Assembly: GCF_002113375.1 (NCBI RefSeq)
Contig: NZ_NEHO01000002.1
Span: 62,001-126,000, forward strand
Length of the DNA: 64,000 nt
Origin: Pseudomonas sp. R37(2017)
GTDB lineage: Bacteria > Pseudomonadota > Gammaproteobacteria > Pseudomonadales > Pseudomonadaceae
Direction: 5' to 3'
This document shows positions 8,445 to 17,414 of this stretch, piece after piece. Under the pieces are notes generated by a model that was given only the letters and a program-made list of their open reading frames with translations, ran no database searches and had not been told where the DNA came from. The position numbers were made by a program, and so were the translations under genes. Position 1 is the stretch's first letter. Every line of letters begins with the position of its first letter.

Positions 8445-9473
8445 CTACTTTTCTTTGATCGCTGTGCTGTCCGTGACCTTGAAACGCAGCACGCCGATGA
8501 CCTGGCCATCTTCGGTCAGTACCCGCACCTGCCATTTGCCGGCCGGGTTGCCCGGGAAGTTCTGCTTGTGGGTCCAGGCCCGATAACCTTCCTTGCGCCC
8601 GCCGTGGATATCCAGCGCAATACGGTCGACCTCTTTTCCGTTGAACTGCCAGACGTGATAAATCCGCTCATCCAGACCACGCGGGGCATTGATCGCGGTG
8701 TATGCGTAGAGCCCGCCATTGCGAATCTGTTCGGTGCTGACTGCATCGAGGCTGGCGCCGGGCGTGCGGTCTTGTATTTGCGTGCTGATGGCCACGTCGG
8801 TCATCCACAACGTTGCCGGTGGCACCCACGAACGCAGCTCCCAACCAACGAAACCGATACCCAAGGTGATGCTCAAGATCGCCAACGCACTGCGTACCGT
8901 ACGAATCGGGAAGATCGACGCCAGGCTTGGGAACGACAGCAGCACCGAGATACCCAGCGCCCATTTGAAGCTTTGCGACGTCGTCAGGTGCATGATCACC
9001 GGCAACGCGGTGAGCAGCGCGGCGAACAGGGTCAAGGTGTGCAGGGCCAGGAATGCCCAGCGTCGTGGTGCCAGCCACTTGTAGTACAGCGGGTCGATGA
9101 TCGAAATCAGCGCCGCGACGCCCAGCAGCCCGGTGAAAAACAACTGCCCGCTGTTCCACGTCGTGGTGATGAAGAAGAACGGCAGGACAAAGAACAGGCT
9201 TTCCTGATGGATCATCTGCGTTGCGTAACGCAGTAACGGCTCCGGGATTTCGCGCTTGAAAATGCGCGCGAACAGCTTGGTCAGGCTGTTTTCCAGCATC
9301 AGCCAGATCCAACTGATCAGCATGATGGTGGTGATCCAGCTCGCCAGGCCTTGCTGACGATCGACCAGAATGAAACTGCCTACCCCGGAGATGAAACCGG
9401 CGAGCGCAATGACCCCGGGATAGCGCTTCATCAACTCGAGGATGCGCTGTACGAAAAGGGTCAGGTTTTGCAT
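8445..9473 (-). CDS. DUF5924/DUF2914-like integral membrane protein
   Basis: This 342-residue protein has about eight hydrophobic segments in its first 235 residues and a soluble C-terminal domain (about 235-335) with GLYAYTAINAP and HVWQFNGKEV, typical of DUF2914. The combination matches the DUF5924 family found in pseudomonads. Function is unknown. The C-terminal domain probably faces the periplasm. It lies 54 bp upstream of the MCE operon on the same strand and might be co-transcribed, but no functional link is established. Confidence 0.75.
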   Translation of the reverse strand: MQNLTLFVQRILELMKRYPGVIALAGFISGVGSFILVDRQQGLASWITTIMLISWIWLMLENSLTKLFARIFKREIPEPLLRYATQMIHQESLFFVLPFFFITTTWNSGQLFFTGLLGVAALISIIDPLYYKWLAPRRWAFLALHTLTLFAALLTALPVIMHLTTSQSFKWALGISVLLSFPSLASIFPIRTVRSALAILSITLGIGFVGWELRSWVPPATLWMTDVAISTQIQDRTPGASLDAVSTEQIRNGGLYAYTAINAPRGLDERIYHVWQFNGKEVDRIALDIHGGRKEGYRAWTHKQNFPGNPAGKWQVRVLTEDGQVIGVLRFKVTDSTAIKEK

Positions 9474-9569
9474 TCGGCGGGTTCACAGTAGTCGTAGGAA
9501 AAAACCTCGACAGGGTACCCGCGAGGGCGCCGCGTGGCGAGGGTTTGCGGTCAGTTACGCGGTGCAACC

Positions 9570-9641
9570 TGTGGGAGCGAGCCTGCTCGCGAAGCGGTGT
9601 AGCGGTCGACATCAATGTTGGAAGGGCCAGCCGCTCCCACA
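9570..9641. repeat. REP element with degenerate partner
   Basis: GTGGGAGCGAGCCTGCTCGCGA, an intact Pseudomonas REP, is followed after about 40 bp by a degraded inverted copy ending GCCGCTCCCAC. It lies between the DUF5924-like gene and the M16 peptidase gene, both on the minus strand. Confidence 0.85.
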
Positions 9642-9649
9642 AGGAATGT

Positions 9650-11026
9650 TTACCCTGCGCGATGAAAACGCCATGCCCCCAGACTTAACACCAGCAACCC
9701 CGCCACTGCGACCACCAGCCACATCAACTGGTCATAACTGAGCAAGGGCTTCTCGATCCGCAAATACCCCGGCTGCAACAGCAGTTCACGCATGGCCTTG
9801 TTCGCCTCTTGCAGCGTCACCCCTTGCAGCTCCCGGGCCGGGTTGGTGAACCGGCCGTCCTCGTAGTCGCCGATGGCGCTCCAGTAATAGTCGGCCAACG
9901 CACTGTTGCCTTGTACGGCCCAGGCCTGGCGGGCAATCGCGGCCTGTTTGAGGCGGTTGAAGGTATCGGCATTGAGGCCGTCCCTGAGCAAATCGGCTTT
10001 CAAGTCTTCAAGCACTTGTTCGGCCTCAGACACGTCGTCGCGCTCAAGGTCGGCATTGAGGCTCATGAAACCCACGCCGCCGAACACCTCGCGTTCCGCC
10101 CACGGGCCGTAGGACAAACCGTGAGCCAGACGCATCTGGCGATAGATTGCCCAATCCAGATAATCCTTGAGTAAATCGAAGGTTTGGTCGTGCCCGTCTT
10201 CCAGCACCGGCTCCGGCACCAGCCAGTGCAGTTTGGCGCCGTTGCCGACCAGACCGTGGGTCAGGGTGCGCTCGTGGGCGGCGCTGGTCTGAATTTGCGG
10301 CAGGGGCGGATGCTCGCCCGGGTTGATCGCCTCCAGCGCGCCATACGCACGCTCCAGATAGGCCGGCAGCAACTTGTCGAGGTCGCCGACCACGATCAGG
10401 GTCATGTTGTTCGGCGCATACCAGTCCTTGCGTACCTGCTCCAGTTGCTCATGGGTCAGGTCATCGACTTGCGCACGCTCCGGGCATTTGAGGCCCAGTT
10501 CCACGGCCAGTTGGTTGCTGGCCGTGTGGCCCAGGTCCTGCCGATCGAGCCAGCGTTGCAGATGCGAGTAGTGACCGCCGTCTTCCCGCTCGACCACTTG
10601 CTTGGCCGCGTTGATGGCGTTGTCGTCGAAACGGGTCTGGGTCAGCAGCGCCAGCAGCAGGTCGAGCACCTTGCGCTGGTTTTTCGCCGGGGCTTCGATG
10701 ACGAAAGTCGTATCGGCGTTGCTGGTGAAGGCATTCCACTCGCCGCCCAGGGCCTGCATGCGCTCTTCCAGGCCACCTTCGCCGCTGGCGTCGATGCCAC
10801 TGAACAGCAGGTGCTCCAGCAGATGCGGCAATTCCTTTTCTTCGCAGCCGAAATCGTCCAGGCCAACGCCGACCACCAGCCGGATCGCCACATGCCCGCG
10901 GTCAGTGCCGGGTTTGAGCAGCAACTGCAAACCGTTGCGCAGCGTGTAGCCCTCGACCTGAAAGCGATCCAGGGCAAATGACGGGAAGGAACCAAGCAAC
11001 AGGCAGGCGAACAGCAGACAACGCAT
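9650..11026 (-). CDS. M16 family zinc peptidase (insulinase-like), tail-anchored
   Basis: This 458-residue protein has a signal peptide (residues 1-18), the inverted zinc motif HLLEH (His68, Glu71, His72) and a downstream acidic helix VVERED near residue 147 that should supply the third ligand. It ends with a hydrophobic helix (about 432-452) and a short basic tail. It is therefore likely a periplasm-facing, membrane-anchored peptidase. Only one M16 gene is present, whereas many loci carry an active and inactive pair. Substrate is unknown. Confidence 0.88.
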   Translation of the reverse strand: MRCLLFACLLLGSFPSFALDRFQVEGYTLRNGLQLLLKPGTDRGHVAIRLVVGVGLDDFGCEEKELPHLLEHLLFSGIDASGEGGLEERMQALGGEWNAFTSNADTTFVIEAPAKNQRKVLDLLLALLTQTRFDDNAINAAKQVVEREDGGHYSHLQRWLDRQDLGHTASNQLAVELGLKCPERAQVDDLTHEQLEQVRKDWYAPNNMTLIVVGDLDKLLPAYLERAYGALEAINPGEHPPLPQIQTSAAHERTLTHGLVGNGAKLHWLVPEPVLEDGHDQTFDLLKDYLDWAIYRQMRLAHGLSYGPWAEREVFGGVGFMSLNADLERDDVSEAEQVLEDLKADLLRDGLNADTFNRLKQAAIARQAWAVQGNSALADYYWSAIGDYEDGRFTNPARELQGVTLQEANKAMRELLLQPGYLRIEKPLLSYDQLMWLVVAVAGLLVLSLGAWRFHRAG

Positions 11027-11082
11027 AACGGGTTTCCATACGACTAGCGTAAGTTCAACAGACTTCAGGCAACTGTGGTCGT

Positions 11083-12741
11083 TCAGGGTGAATGAGTAAT
11101 GTCAGTCAAATCATCGACCACCAGCGCGCCGGTGTCGGATGTTTCCAGCACCACATAGGCACTGCTGCAAAACAGCGAATTCAGACGCTTCATGTCGGCG
11201 ATCAGCTCCAGGTGCAACGAACTGGTTTCGATACTTTGCACGATTTTACGTTGCAAACGGCTGACATGAGCATGAGCCAGGCGCCGTTCCTGTGCACGGA
11301 AACGACGTTTCTCACGCACCAACTGGCGAGCGCTTTCCTGATCGGCGCTGAGAAACACCGACATTCCGAGCCGCAGGTTGGAAATCAACTGAGCATGCAG
11401 ACCGGTCAATTCGTCCAGCCCGACGTCGGAAAACGACCGGTGCTGCGAGGTTTTCTGCTGCTGGATCTTGCGCAACATGCGTTCGATCAAGTCGCTGGCG
11501 AGTTTCAGGTTGATCGCCAGCTCAATGATCTCCGCCCAGCGCCGGCTGTCCTGATCGCTGAGATCCTCCCGGGGCATTTGTGCCAGATACAACTTGATCG
11601 CGCTGTAGAGCGCTTCGACATCGTCGGACAGGCGGCGCACTTCCTGGGTGACAGCGGTTTGCTTGCCGCGCAACACGTCGAGCATGGCCTCGAGCATGCT
11701 GTCGATCAAATCGCCTATGCGCAGGGTTTCCCGGGCCGCGTTGGCCAACGCCAAACCTGGCGTGTCCAATGCCGTGGGATCAAGATGCCGGGGCTTGGCC
11801 GTGCCGTTGGCCAGCGTGCGCTCCGGCAGCACCCAGGCACAAAACCTGGCCATCGGTTCGATGCTGGGCAGCAGGATCAGGCAGCGCACGGTGTTGTAGA
11901 GCAGGTGAAAGCCGATGACCATTTCCTGAGCGCTGAAATCGAGGCCATCGAGCCAGTGCGCAAGTGGATCGAGCACTGGAATGATCAATAAAAGACCAAT
12001 CAGTTTGTACAGCAGGCTGCCCAACGCCACTTGGCGCCCGGCGGCGTTCTGCATGCTGGTGCTGAGGAAGGCGAGTACGCCGCTACCGATATTGGCGCCG
12101 ATCACCAGCCCGATGGCCACTGGCAGACTGATCACGTTGGCGCCTGCCAGGGTTGCGGTCAGCAGCACAGCGGCCAGGCTGGAATAGGAAATCATCGCGA
12201 ACAGTGCCCCGATCAGGGCATCGAGCAGGATGTCGCCGGTGAGCGAGGCGAAAATCACCTTCACCCCTTTGGCATGGGTAATCGGATGCGCCGCTTCGAC
12301 AATCAGTTGCAGCGCCAGGATGATCAACCCCAAGCCAATGGCGACACGGCCCAGTTGACCAAGCCGAGTCTGCTTGCGCGACAGAAAGAAGATCACCCCG
12401 ACAAAGATCAGCAACGGCGACAACCATGACAGATCAAGCGTCAGCACCCGCGCCATCAATGCCGTACCGACGTCCGCGCCAAGCATGGTGGCCAGTGCCG
12501 GGGTCAGCGCCATCAAGCCCTGGCCGACAAAGGAGGTGACGAGCATGGCGGTGGCGTTACTGCTCTGGACCATCGCCGTCACGGCGATCCCGGAGACGAA
12601 CGCCAGCCAGCGTTTGGACATGTTATGGCCAATGACATGGCGCAGGTTGGTGCCGTAGACCCGCAGGATGCCGGTTCGGACGATGTGCGTGCCCCAGATC
12701 AGCAGGGCCACGGCGGAAAGCAAATTGAGCAGGGTGAGCAT
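11083..12741 (-). CDS. Na/Pi cotransporter family protein (YjbB-like, PhoU-like C-terminus)
   Basis: This protein has an N-terminal Na+/phosphate symporter domain with two inverted repeats (SNATAMLVTSFV and SSLAAVLLTATL), about eight membrane helices to residue 300, then a cytoplasmic PhoU-like helical domain. YjbB-type proteins export phosphate. I chose the ATG at 12741 (552 residues): it is preceded by AGGGGG, and the first helix MLTLLNLLSAVALL starts there; the frame is open 36 codons further without family-like sequence. Confidence 0.88.
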   Translation of the reverse strand: MLTLLNLLSAVALLIWGTHIVRTGILRVYGTNLRHVIGHNMSKRWLAFVSGIAVTAMVQSSNATAMLVTSFVGQGLMALTPALATMLGADVGTALMARVLTLDLSWLSPLLIFVGVIFFLSRKQTRLGQLGRVAIGLGLIILALQLIVEAAHPITHAKGVKVIFASLTGDILLDALIGALFAMISYSSLAAVLLTATLAGANVISLPVAIGLVIGANIGSGVLAFLSTSMQNAAGRQVALGSLLYKLIGLLLIIPVLDPLAHWLDGLDFSAQEMVIGFHLLYNTVRCLILLPSIEPMARFCAWVLPERTLANGTAKPRHLDPTALDTPGLALANAARETLRIGDLIDSMLEAMLDVLRGKQTAVTQEVRRLSDDVEALYSAIKLYLAQMPREDLSDQDSRRWAEIIELAINLKLASDLIERMLRKIQQQKTSQHRSFSDVGLDELTGLHAQLISNLRLGMSVFLSADQESARQLVREKRRFRAQERRLAHAHVSRLQRKIVQSIETSSLHLELIADMKRLNSLFCSSAYVVLETSDTGALVVDDLTDITHSP

Positions 12742-12919
12742 ATCGACCCCCTGTGGTGTAGCGCCCCAAAGGAGCAAATTGACGGTGCCGCGCGACGTTC
12801 TACGTTCTGTACTTAAGCTGTAGTTGGCTAACGGTCTGCGCGCCAGCATCGCATAGCCAAAGAAGGGATTGAAACAAAACTGTCATGAAACATTGGCCTT
12901 CCAGCCACACAAAAACAAT

Positions 12920-13008
12920 GTGGGAGCGAGCCTGCTCGCGATGAGGCCATCAAGTTCAACATGGGTGTTGACTGACAGACCGCCTTCGCGAGCAGGCTCG
13001 CTCCCACA
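12920..13008. repeat. REP doublet (REPIN), GTGGGAG ends outward
   Basis: Two near-perfect inverted copies, GTGGGAGCGAGCCTGCTCGCGA and its reverse complement, face each other across about 45 bp. They fill the gap between the Na/Pi and TerC genes. The remaining intergenic sequence from 12742 to 13034 shows no gene. Confidence 0.92.
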
Positions 13009-13034
13009 GGTTTTGCGTATTCAGCGCTTTCGGG

Positions 13035-13802
13035 TTACTGGCCCGGAATGTCCTTGCGCAGCTTTACCGGCTCCTGCTGTTTCTTCTTTTTCGCAATGGT
13101 AGTGCGCATCCTGATGTTGATCGCTTCCACTGCCAGCGAGAACGCCATGGCGAAGTAGACGTAGCCTTTTGGCACATGCACGTCCAGGGATTCGGCAATC
13201 AGCACGGTACCGACAATCAACAGGAACGACAGCGCCAGCATCTTCAGCGATGGGTGCTTGTCGATGAACTCACTGATGGTGCCAGATGCCCACATCATCA
13301 CCAGTACCGCCACGATGATTGCCGCGACCATGACCGGAACGTGGGAAACCATGCCGACCGCGGTGATCACCGAGTCCAGGGAGAACACGATGTCGATGAT
13401 CGCGATCTGGACGATGGTGTAGAGGAAGTTGCCGCCCTTGCCCGAAGGCTCTTCGCTGGTTTCGTCTTCACCTTCCAGCGCGTGGTACATCTCTTGCGAG
13501 CTCTTCCACAGCAGGAACAGGCCACCGAAGAACAGGATCAGGTCTCGCCCGGAAATACCCTGACCGAACACCACGAACAAGTCCGCCGTGAGGCGCATGA
13601 CCCAGGTGATCGACAGCAACAACAGGATTCGCGTGATCATGGCCAGCGCCAGACCGAAGATCCGGGTGCGCGCCTGCATGTGTTTGGGCATACGGCTGAC
13701 CAGGATCGAAATCATGATGATGTTATCGATACCCAGGACGATCTCCAGGGCGGTCAGGGTAAAGAAGGCAACCCAGATTTCAGGGTTGGTCAGCCATTCC
13801 AT
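13035..13802 (-). CDS. TerC family integral membrane protein
   Basis: This 255-residue protein has seven or so hydrophobic helices and the acidic TerC motifs LEIVLGIDNIIM (about 20-31) and FSLDSVITAVGM (about 140-151). The paired Asp residues in the membrane suggest metal-ion transport. TerC/Alx relatives export manganese or calcium or act with tellurite-resistance proteins; no ter genes are nearby, so a general metal-export role is more likely. The C-terminus is basic and cytoplasmic. Confidence 0.9.
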   Translation of the reverse strand: MEWLTNPEIWVAFFTLTALEIVLGIDNIIMISILVSRMPKHMQARTRIFGLALAMITRILLLLSITWVMRLTADLFVVFGQGISGRDLILFFGGLFLLWKSSQEMYHALEGEDETSEEPSGKGGNFLYTIVQIAIIDIVFSLDSVITAVGMVSHVPVMVAAIIVAVLVMMWASGTISEFIDKHPSLKMLALSFLLIVGTVLIAESLDVHVPKGYVYFAMAFSLAVEAINIRMRTTIAKKKKQQEPVKLRKDIPGQ

Positions 13803-13835
13803 GTGTATTCCTTTGAACGATTGTTAAACCACAAA

Positions 13836-13868
13836 GGGCCCGGGCTTCAAACAGCGAAGCCTGGACCC
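13836..13868 (-). terminator. Hairpin terminator after the CitMHS gene
   Basis: Thirteen-base arms (GGGCCCGGGCTTC and GAAGCCTGGACCC, two G-U-type mismatches) flank a 7-nt loop. On the minus strand the hairpin is followed by a short T-rich stretch, so it can end the upstream CitMHS transcript before terC. Confidence 0.7.
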
Positions 13869-13887
13869 GAAATGGTGAGTCTTGGGC

Positions 13888-15195
13888 TTATAGAGTGCTG
13901 AACATCGGGAAAGTCCCCAACATCAGTGCAGCAATCAGTATGCAGATACAAACCAGCACGGCCCATTTGAGGGTGAAGCGCTGGTGGTCACCGAAATCGA
14001 TGCCGGCCAGGGCCACCAACAAGTAGGTCGATGGAACCAGCGGGCTCAACAGGTGGACGGGCTGACCGACGATCGAGGCACGTGCCATTTCCACTGCGGT
14101 TATACCGTAATGGCTCGCGGCTTCGGCAAGCACCGGTAACACGCCGTAATAAAATGCATCGTTCGACATGAAGAAAGTGAACGGCATGCTTACCAGCGCC
14201 GTGATCACCGCCAGGTACGGGCCGAGGAAATCCGGAATCACCGCCAACAGGCTTTTCGACATGGCATCGACCATCCCGGTGCCGGTCAGGATACCGGTGA
14301 AGATACCGGCCGCAAAGATCAACCCGACTACCGCCAGCACGCTACCGGCGTGAGCCGCAACGCGATCCTTTTGCTGTTGCAGGCAAGGATAGTTGACGAT
14401 CATGGCGATACTGAACGCCACCATGAACAGCACCGGCAACGGCAGCAGGCCGGCGATCAGGGTGCCCATCAGGGCCAGGGTCAGGGCGCCGTTGAACCAG
14501 ATCATGTTCGGACGACGGGCATCCGGGAATTGCGAAACGGTGATTTCGCTGTGGTCGATCTCATCGCCCACCAGGTGCAATTCACCCAGGCGCGCACGTT
14601 CACGTTTGCCGTAGAAGTAAGCAATGGCAAGGATCGCTACCACACCGGCCAGCATCGCCGGGATCATCGGTACGAAAATCGCCGACGGGTCCACGTGCAG
14701 CGCACTGGCGGCACGGGCGGTCGGGCCGCCCCATGGGGTCATGTTCATCACGCCACCGGCGAGGATGATCAGGCCGGCCATGATTCGCGGGCTCATGCCA
14801 ATGCGGCTGTAGAGCGGCAGCATGGCAGCCACGCAGATCATGTAAGTGGTCGCACCGTCACCGTCCATGGACACGATCAGCGCCAGCACGGCGGTACCGA
14901 CCGACACTTTCAACGGGTCGCCCTTGACCAGTTTGAGGATCTTGCGCACGGCCGGGTCGAACAGGCCGGAGTCGATCATCAGGGCGAAGTAGAGAATGGC
15001 GAACATCAACATCACGCCGGTAGGCGCAAGCTTGGTGATGCCTTCGAGCATCATCGGGCCGATTTTGGGGCCGAAGCCGCCAAACAGGGCGAAGATGATT
15101 GGAATGAGGATCAGGGCGATCAGCGCGGACAGGCGCTTGGTCATGATCAGGAACATGAACGTGATGACCATGGCGAAGCCAAGGAAAGTCAGCAT
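13888..15195 (-). CDS. CitMHS family citrate-metal/proton symporter
   Basis: This 435-residue transporter has about 12 hydrophobic segments and family-typical sequences such as SMDGDGATTYMICVAAMLPL and GGVMNMTPWGGPTARAASAL. CitMHS proteins import citrate complexed with Mg2+ or Ca2+ together with protons. The start is supported by a TGGAG upstream. No citrate-responsive two-component genes are adjacent, although such a pair often accompanies citrate carriers. Confidence 0.93.
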   Translation of the reverse strand: MLTFLGFAMVITFMFLIMTKRLSALIALILIPIIFALFGGFGPKIGPMMLEGITKLAPTGVMLMFAILYFALMIDSGLFDPAVRKILKLVKGDPLKVSVGTAVLALIVSMDGDGATTYMICVAAMLPLYSRIGMSPRIMAGLIILAGGVMNMTPWGGPTARAASALHVDPSAIFVPMIPAMLAGVVAILAIAYFYGKRERARLGELHLVGDEIDHSEITVSQFPDARRPNMIWFNGALTLALMGTLIAGLLPLPVLFMVAFSIAMIVNYPCLQQQKDRVAAHAGSVLAVVGLIFAAGIFTGILTGTGMVDAMSKSLLAVIPDFLGPYLAVITALVSMPFTFFMSNDAFYYGVLPVLAEAASHYGITAVEMARASIVGQPVHLLSPLVPSTYLLVALAGIDFGDHQRFTLKWAVLVCICILIAALMLGTFPMFSTL

Positions 15196-15559
15196 GGGAA
15201 TACTCCAGGCGTAGCGCGGCTAGGGAATGGGCGGACCGGGCAGGATCAGCGCAGAACGGGAAGCACGAGATGTACGGACGGAGTTACAGCGAACTGGCGG
15301 GTAGAGGAGGACATCAGAATCACCATTGTTGTTGTTAAATGGGCTGTGCGAGCGATAAAACGCTGGCATTGGCCAACCGGTCTGTTGCCGGTAGTGGGGG
15401 CGATCCTAATCGGGGAAGCTTTCAGCCAGCTTTCGGGAATGAAAGCGTTGACCGCAAGTGCTACCGGTCGTCGGACGGGGGCATGGAGGTGAACCGAGTC
15501 ACGGTCTTCGCGAGCCTGCTCGCGAAGGCGTCAGTCAATCCGCGCCAGGAGGAAACAGC
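15196..15559. other. Intergenic region between divergent CitMHS and GFA genes
   Basis: This 364-bp gap carries no convincing gene. It should hold the promoters of both flanking genes. A 22-bp REP-core palindrome (CTTCGCGAGCC and its inverse partner) lies at 15506-15527, and a dyad around AGCTTTC/GAAAGC lies near 15418-15450. A strong AGGAGG ribosome-binding site precedes the GFA gene at 15548. Confidence 0.6.
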
Positions 15560-15961
15560 ATGGTCGAAGTTCACACCGGCGGCTGCCACTGCGGGCAGCT
15601 GCGCTATCAATTCAGCGGGCCGCTGCAGGATATCGCCCATTGTCACTGTTCGATTTGCCGACGGGTCAGCGGCGGCATCGTGACGACCTGGATCACCGTG
15701 CCGGCCTCCGCCTTCAAATGGCTGGCCGGGACGCCAGCGCGGTACGACTCCTCCGCCACCTGCGCGCGTTATTTCTGCGGCCGCTGCGGAGCGCAACTGG
15801 CCGTGGTCACGCAACTGAGCCCGGACAGCATCGACCTGACCATTGCCACCCTCGACCATCCCGAGCAAGCACCGGCCGAGCGCCATATCTGGACCGACAG
15901 CCGCTTGCCTTGGCTGCATCTGGACGAGCACTTGCCCGGCGAGGCTGGAGAAACACTCTGA
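15560..15961 (+). CDS. GFA (glutathione-dependent formaldehyde-activating enzyme/CENP-V) family protein
   Basis: This 133-residue protein has the family's zinc-binding cysteines in order: GGCHCGQLRY (about 7-16), CHCSICRR (about 27-34) and CGRCGAQ (about 71-77). Members bind zinc and sometimes glutathione adducts; actual formaldehyde activity is seldom shown. The ATG at 15560 is fixed by the upstream AGGAGGAAACAGC. Its stop codon directly abuts that of the convergent dioxygenase-like gene. Confidence 0.9.
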   Translation: MVEVHTGGCHCGQLRYQFSGPLQDIAHCHCSICRRVSGGIVTTWITVPASAFKWLAGTPARYDSSATCARYFCGRCGAQLAVVTQLSPDSIDLTIATLDHPEQAPAERHIWTDSRLPWLHLDEHLPGEAGETL

Positions 15962-16288
15962 TCAAAAAACAGACAGGTCCAGCGGCCGAATCGCGCCCAT
16001 CCAGATCGCGTGCTCGGTGTGATCGCGCAGATCGTCGCCGGTGTCCGGGTGCAGGAACACCACCAGCCCCTTGCGATTGAGCGCCAGCCACGGCAGCACG
16101 TCACCCAGCACCTGCGGCTCGAAGGCCAGCTGGCAGCTCCAGTCCGGGTGCGGACCGACCGGGCGCTCGTGCACGCGCCCCATTTTCACTGGAAACAGCT
16201 GCGCTGCCTGCTCACACAAGGCCCGCGCCTGCCCGATGGTGCTGGCGTCGAAATAGACATGGGCGTGGTAGCCCGTTATGGGTTGCAT
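15962..16288 (-). CDS. DOPA 4,5-dioxygenase family protein
   Basis: This 108-residue protein has GYHAHVYFD at the N-terminus, PHPDWSCQLAF in the middle and HPDTGDDLRDHTEHAIWMG near the end, the His-rich pattern of the small DOPA 4,5-dioxygenase-like family. These cupin-free extradiol dioxygenases cleave catechols in plants and fungi; the bacterial role is uncertain. It is a single gene ending tail-to-tail with the GFA gene, with no terminator between. Confidence 0.88.
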   Translation of the reverse strand: MQPITGYHAHVYFDASTIGQARALCEQAAQLFPVKMGRVHERPVGPHPDWSCQLAFEPQVLGDVLPWLALNRKGLVVFLHPDTGDDLRDHTEHAIWMGAIRPLDLSVF

Positions 16289-16349
16289 TTGAAATCCTCT
16301 ATATCCGGTCGAACAGATCCCCTGGCACAGGTTTCGATCTTTTCACGTT

Positions 16350-17300
16350 TCACACCGCAATCGAAGGCAATGACAACCCAGACAGAGACTCCGCACTGCT
16401 GGCCTGCTCGGCCATCAACCAGTCCACAAATTGCTGGATCAGCGCTCCACGTCGTTTGCGTTGGGGCAAGACTACGTAGTAACCCAACCTCGACATCGCC
16501 GTTTCGGCAATCGGTCGGCACAACAACCCTTGCGCCAGCAAGTTATCCACAAGGTGGCGCCAGCCGATGGCCACGCCCTGACCGCCAATCGCCGCCTGAA
16601 TCAGCAGGGTGTAATTGTCGAAACGCAATTGCCCCGGCGCCGGGGGCGAGGTGATGCCCAGCTCACGGAATACACCACTCCAGTCGAACCAGTTACTGCT
16701 GTGTTCCCCACGCAGATGCAGCAACGGGAACTCCAGCAATGCCTGGGCCGGCAAGGGCAGGGGACGCTCGCCCAGCAACTGCGGGCTGCACACCGGAAAC
16801 ACTTCTTCGCTGAACAGCCAATGACTTTCACCCTGCTTGAAGCGGCCATCGCCAAACAGCACCGCCACATCGATATCGGTACGTAGCATGTTATGGCTGC
16901 GTTCACTGGTGACCAGGCTGACATCCACCTGCGGATTGGCGGCGTGAAAGCGGTGCAGGCGCGGCATCAACCAATAGGCGGCGAAGGCAAAATCCGTGGC
17001 GACCTGCAGCACCTCATGCTGTTGCTGTGCGCTGATTGCGCTTAATCCTGCGTCGATATTCTGCAATCCGAGCTGAACCTGCTGAAAAAGTATCAGCCCG
17101 GCCTCGGTCAGCTCGATACCGCGATAAATGCGGTCGAACAATCGGGTGGCCAGTTGTTCCTCGAGGCGCTTGATCTGCTGGCTGATGGCCGGTTGCGTAG
17201 TGCCCAGTTCCACCGCCGCCGCGGTAAAGCTGCGCTGACGGGCCGCGGCTTCGAAGGCTCGAAGCAGATCGAGAGACAGGTCTCCAAGAGCGTCATACAT
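16350..17300 (-). CDS. LysR-family regulator, probably of choline-sulfate use
   Basis: This 316-residue regulator has an N-terminal winged helix-turn-helix (about 8-65, LRAFEAAARQRSFTAAAVEL then TTQPAISQQIKRLE) and a LysR effector domain with GVAIGWRHL near residue 245. It is divergent from betC, the usual arrangement for a LysR protein controlling its neighbour, so it probably responds to choline-O-sulfate or a product. A perfect DnaA box (TTATCCACA) lies inside the gene at 16543. Confidence 0.9.
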   Translation of the reverse strand: MYDALGDLSLDLLRAFEAAARQRSFTAAAVELGTTQPAISQQIKRLEEQLATRLFDRIYRGIELTEAGLILFQQVQLGLQNIDAGLSAISAQQQHEVLQVATDFAFAAYWLMPRLHRFHAANPQVDVSLVTSERSHNMLRTDIDVAVLFGDGRFKQGESHWLFSEEVFPVCSPQLLGERPLPLPAQALLEFPLLHLRGEHSSNWFDWSGVFRELGITSPPAPGQLRFDNYTLLIQAAIGGQGVAIGWRHLVDNLLAQGLLCRPIAETAMSRLGYYVVLPQRKRRGALIQQFVDWLMAEQASSAESLSGLSLPSIAV

Positions 17301-17414
17301 AAGCTGTGCTTATCCTAGTCATTGCCGAGCGTGGGCTTTACCGCAAGGTGCGAGGGTTTCATTCTCGAAGCCAGCACTCTCGCATAAACATCCACTATGG
17401 AATGCCGCGATCAC
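17301..17414. promoter_or_regulatory. Divergent LysR/betC promoter region
   Basis: The 114 bp between the two divergent starts must hold both promoters and the regulator's operator. No -35/-10 pair stands out. By family rule a T-N11-A type LysR box is expected here, but I cannot pick one with confidence. Confidence 0.4.

Noticed and set aside
8445..9473. DUF5924-like protein as part of the MCE transporter
   Set aside because: It is upstream on the same strand, but separated by 54 bp, with no domain link to lipid transport. Proximity alone was not enough.
12869..13102. A 77-codon + strand frame starting MKQNCHETLAFQ
   Set aside because: Most of it is translation of the REP doublet (GASLLAM), a common false gene in pseudomonads. 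The frame at 9442-9741 is similar.
16350..17300. LysR protein as the regulator of the CitMHS transporter
   Set aside because: It is divergent from and adjacent to betC, while CitMHS is over 1 kb away beyond two other genes.
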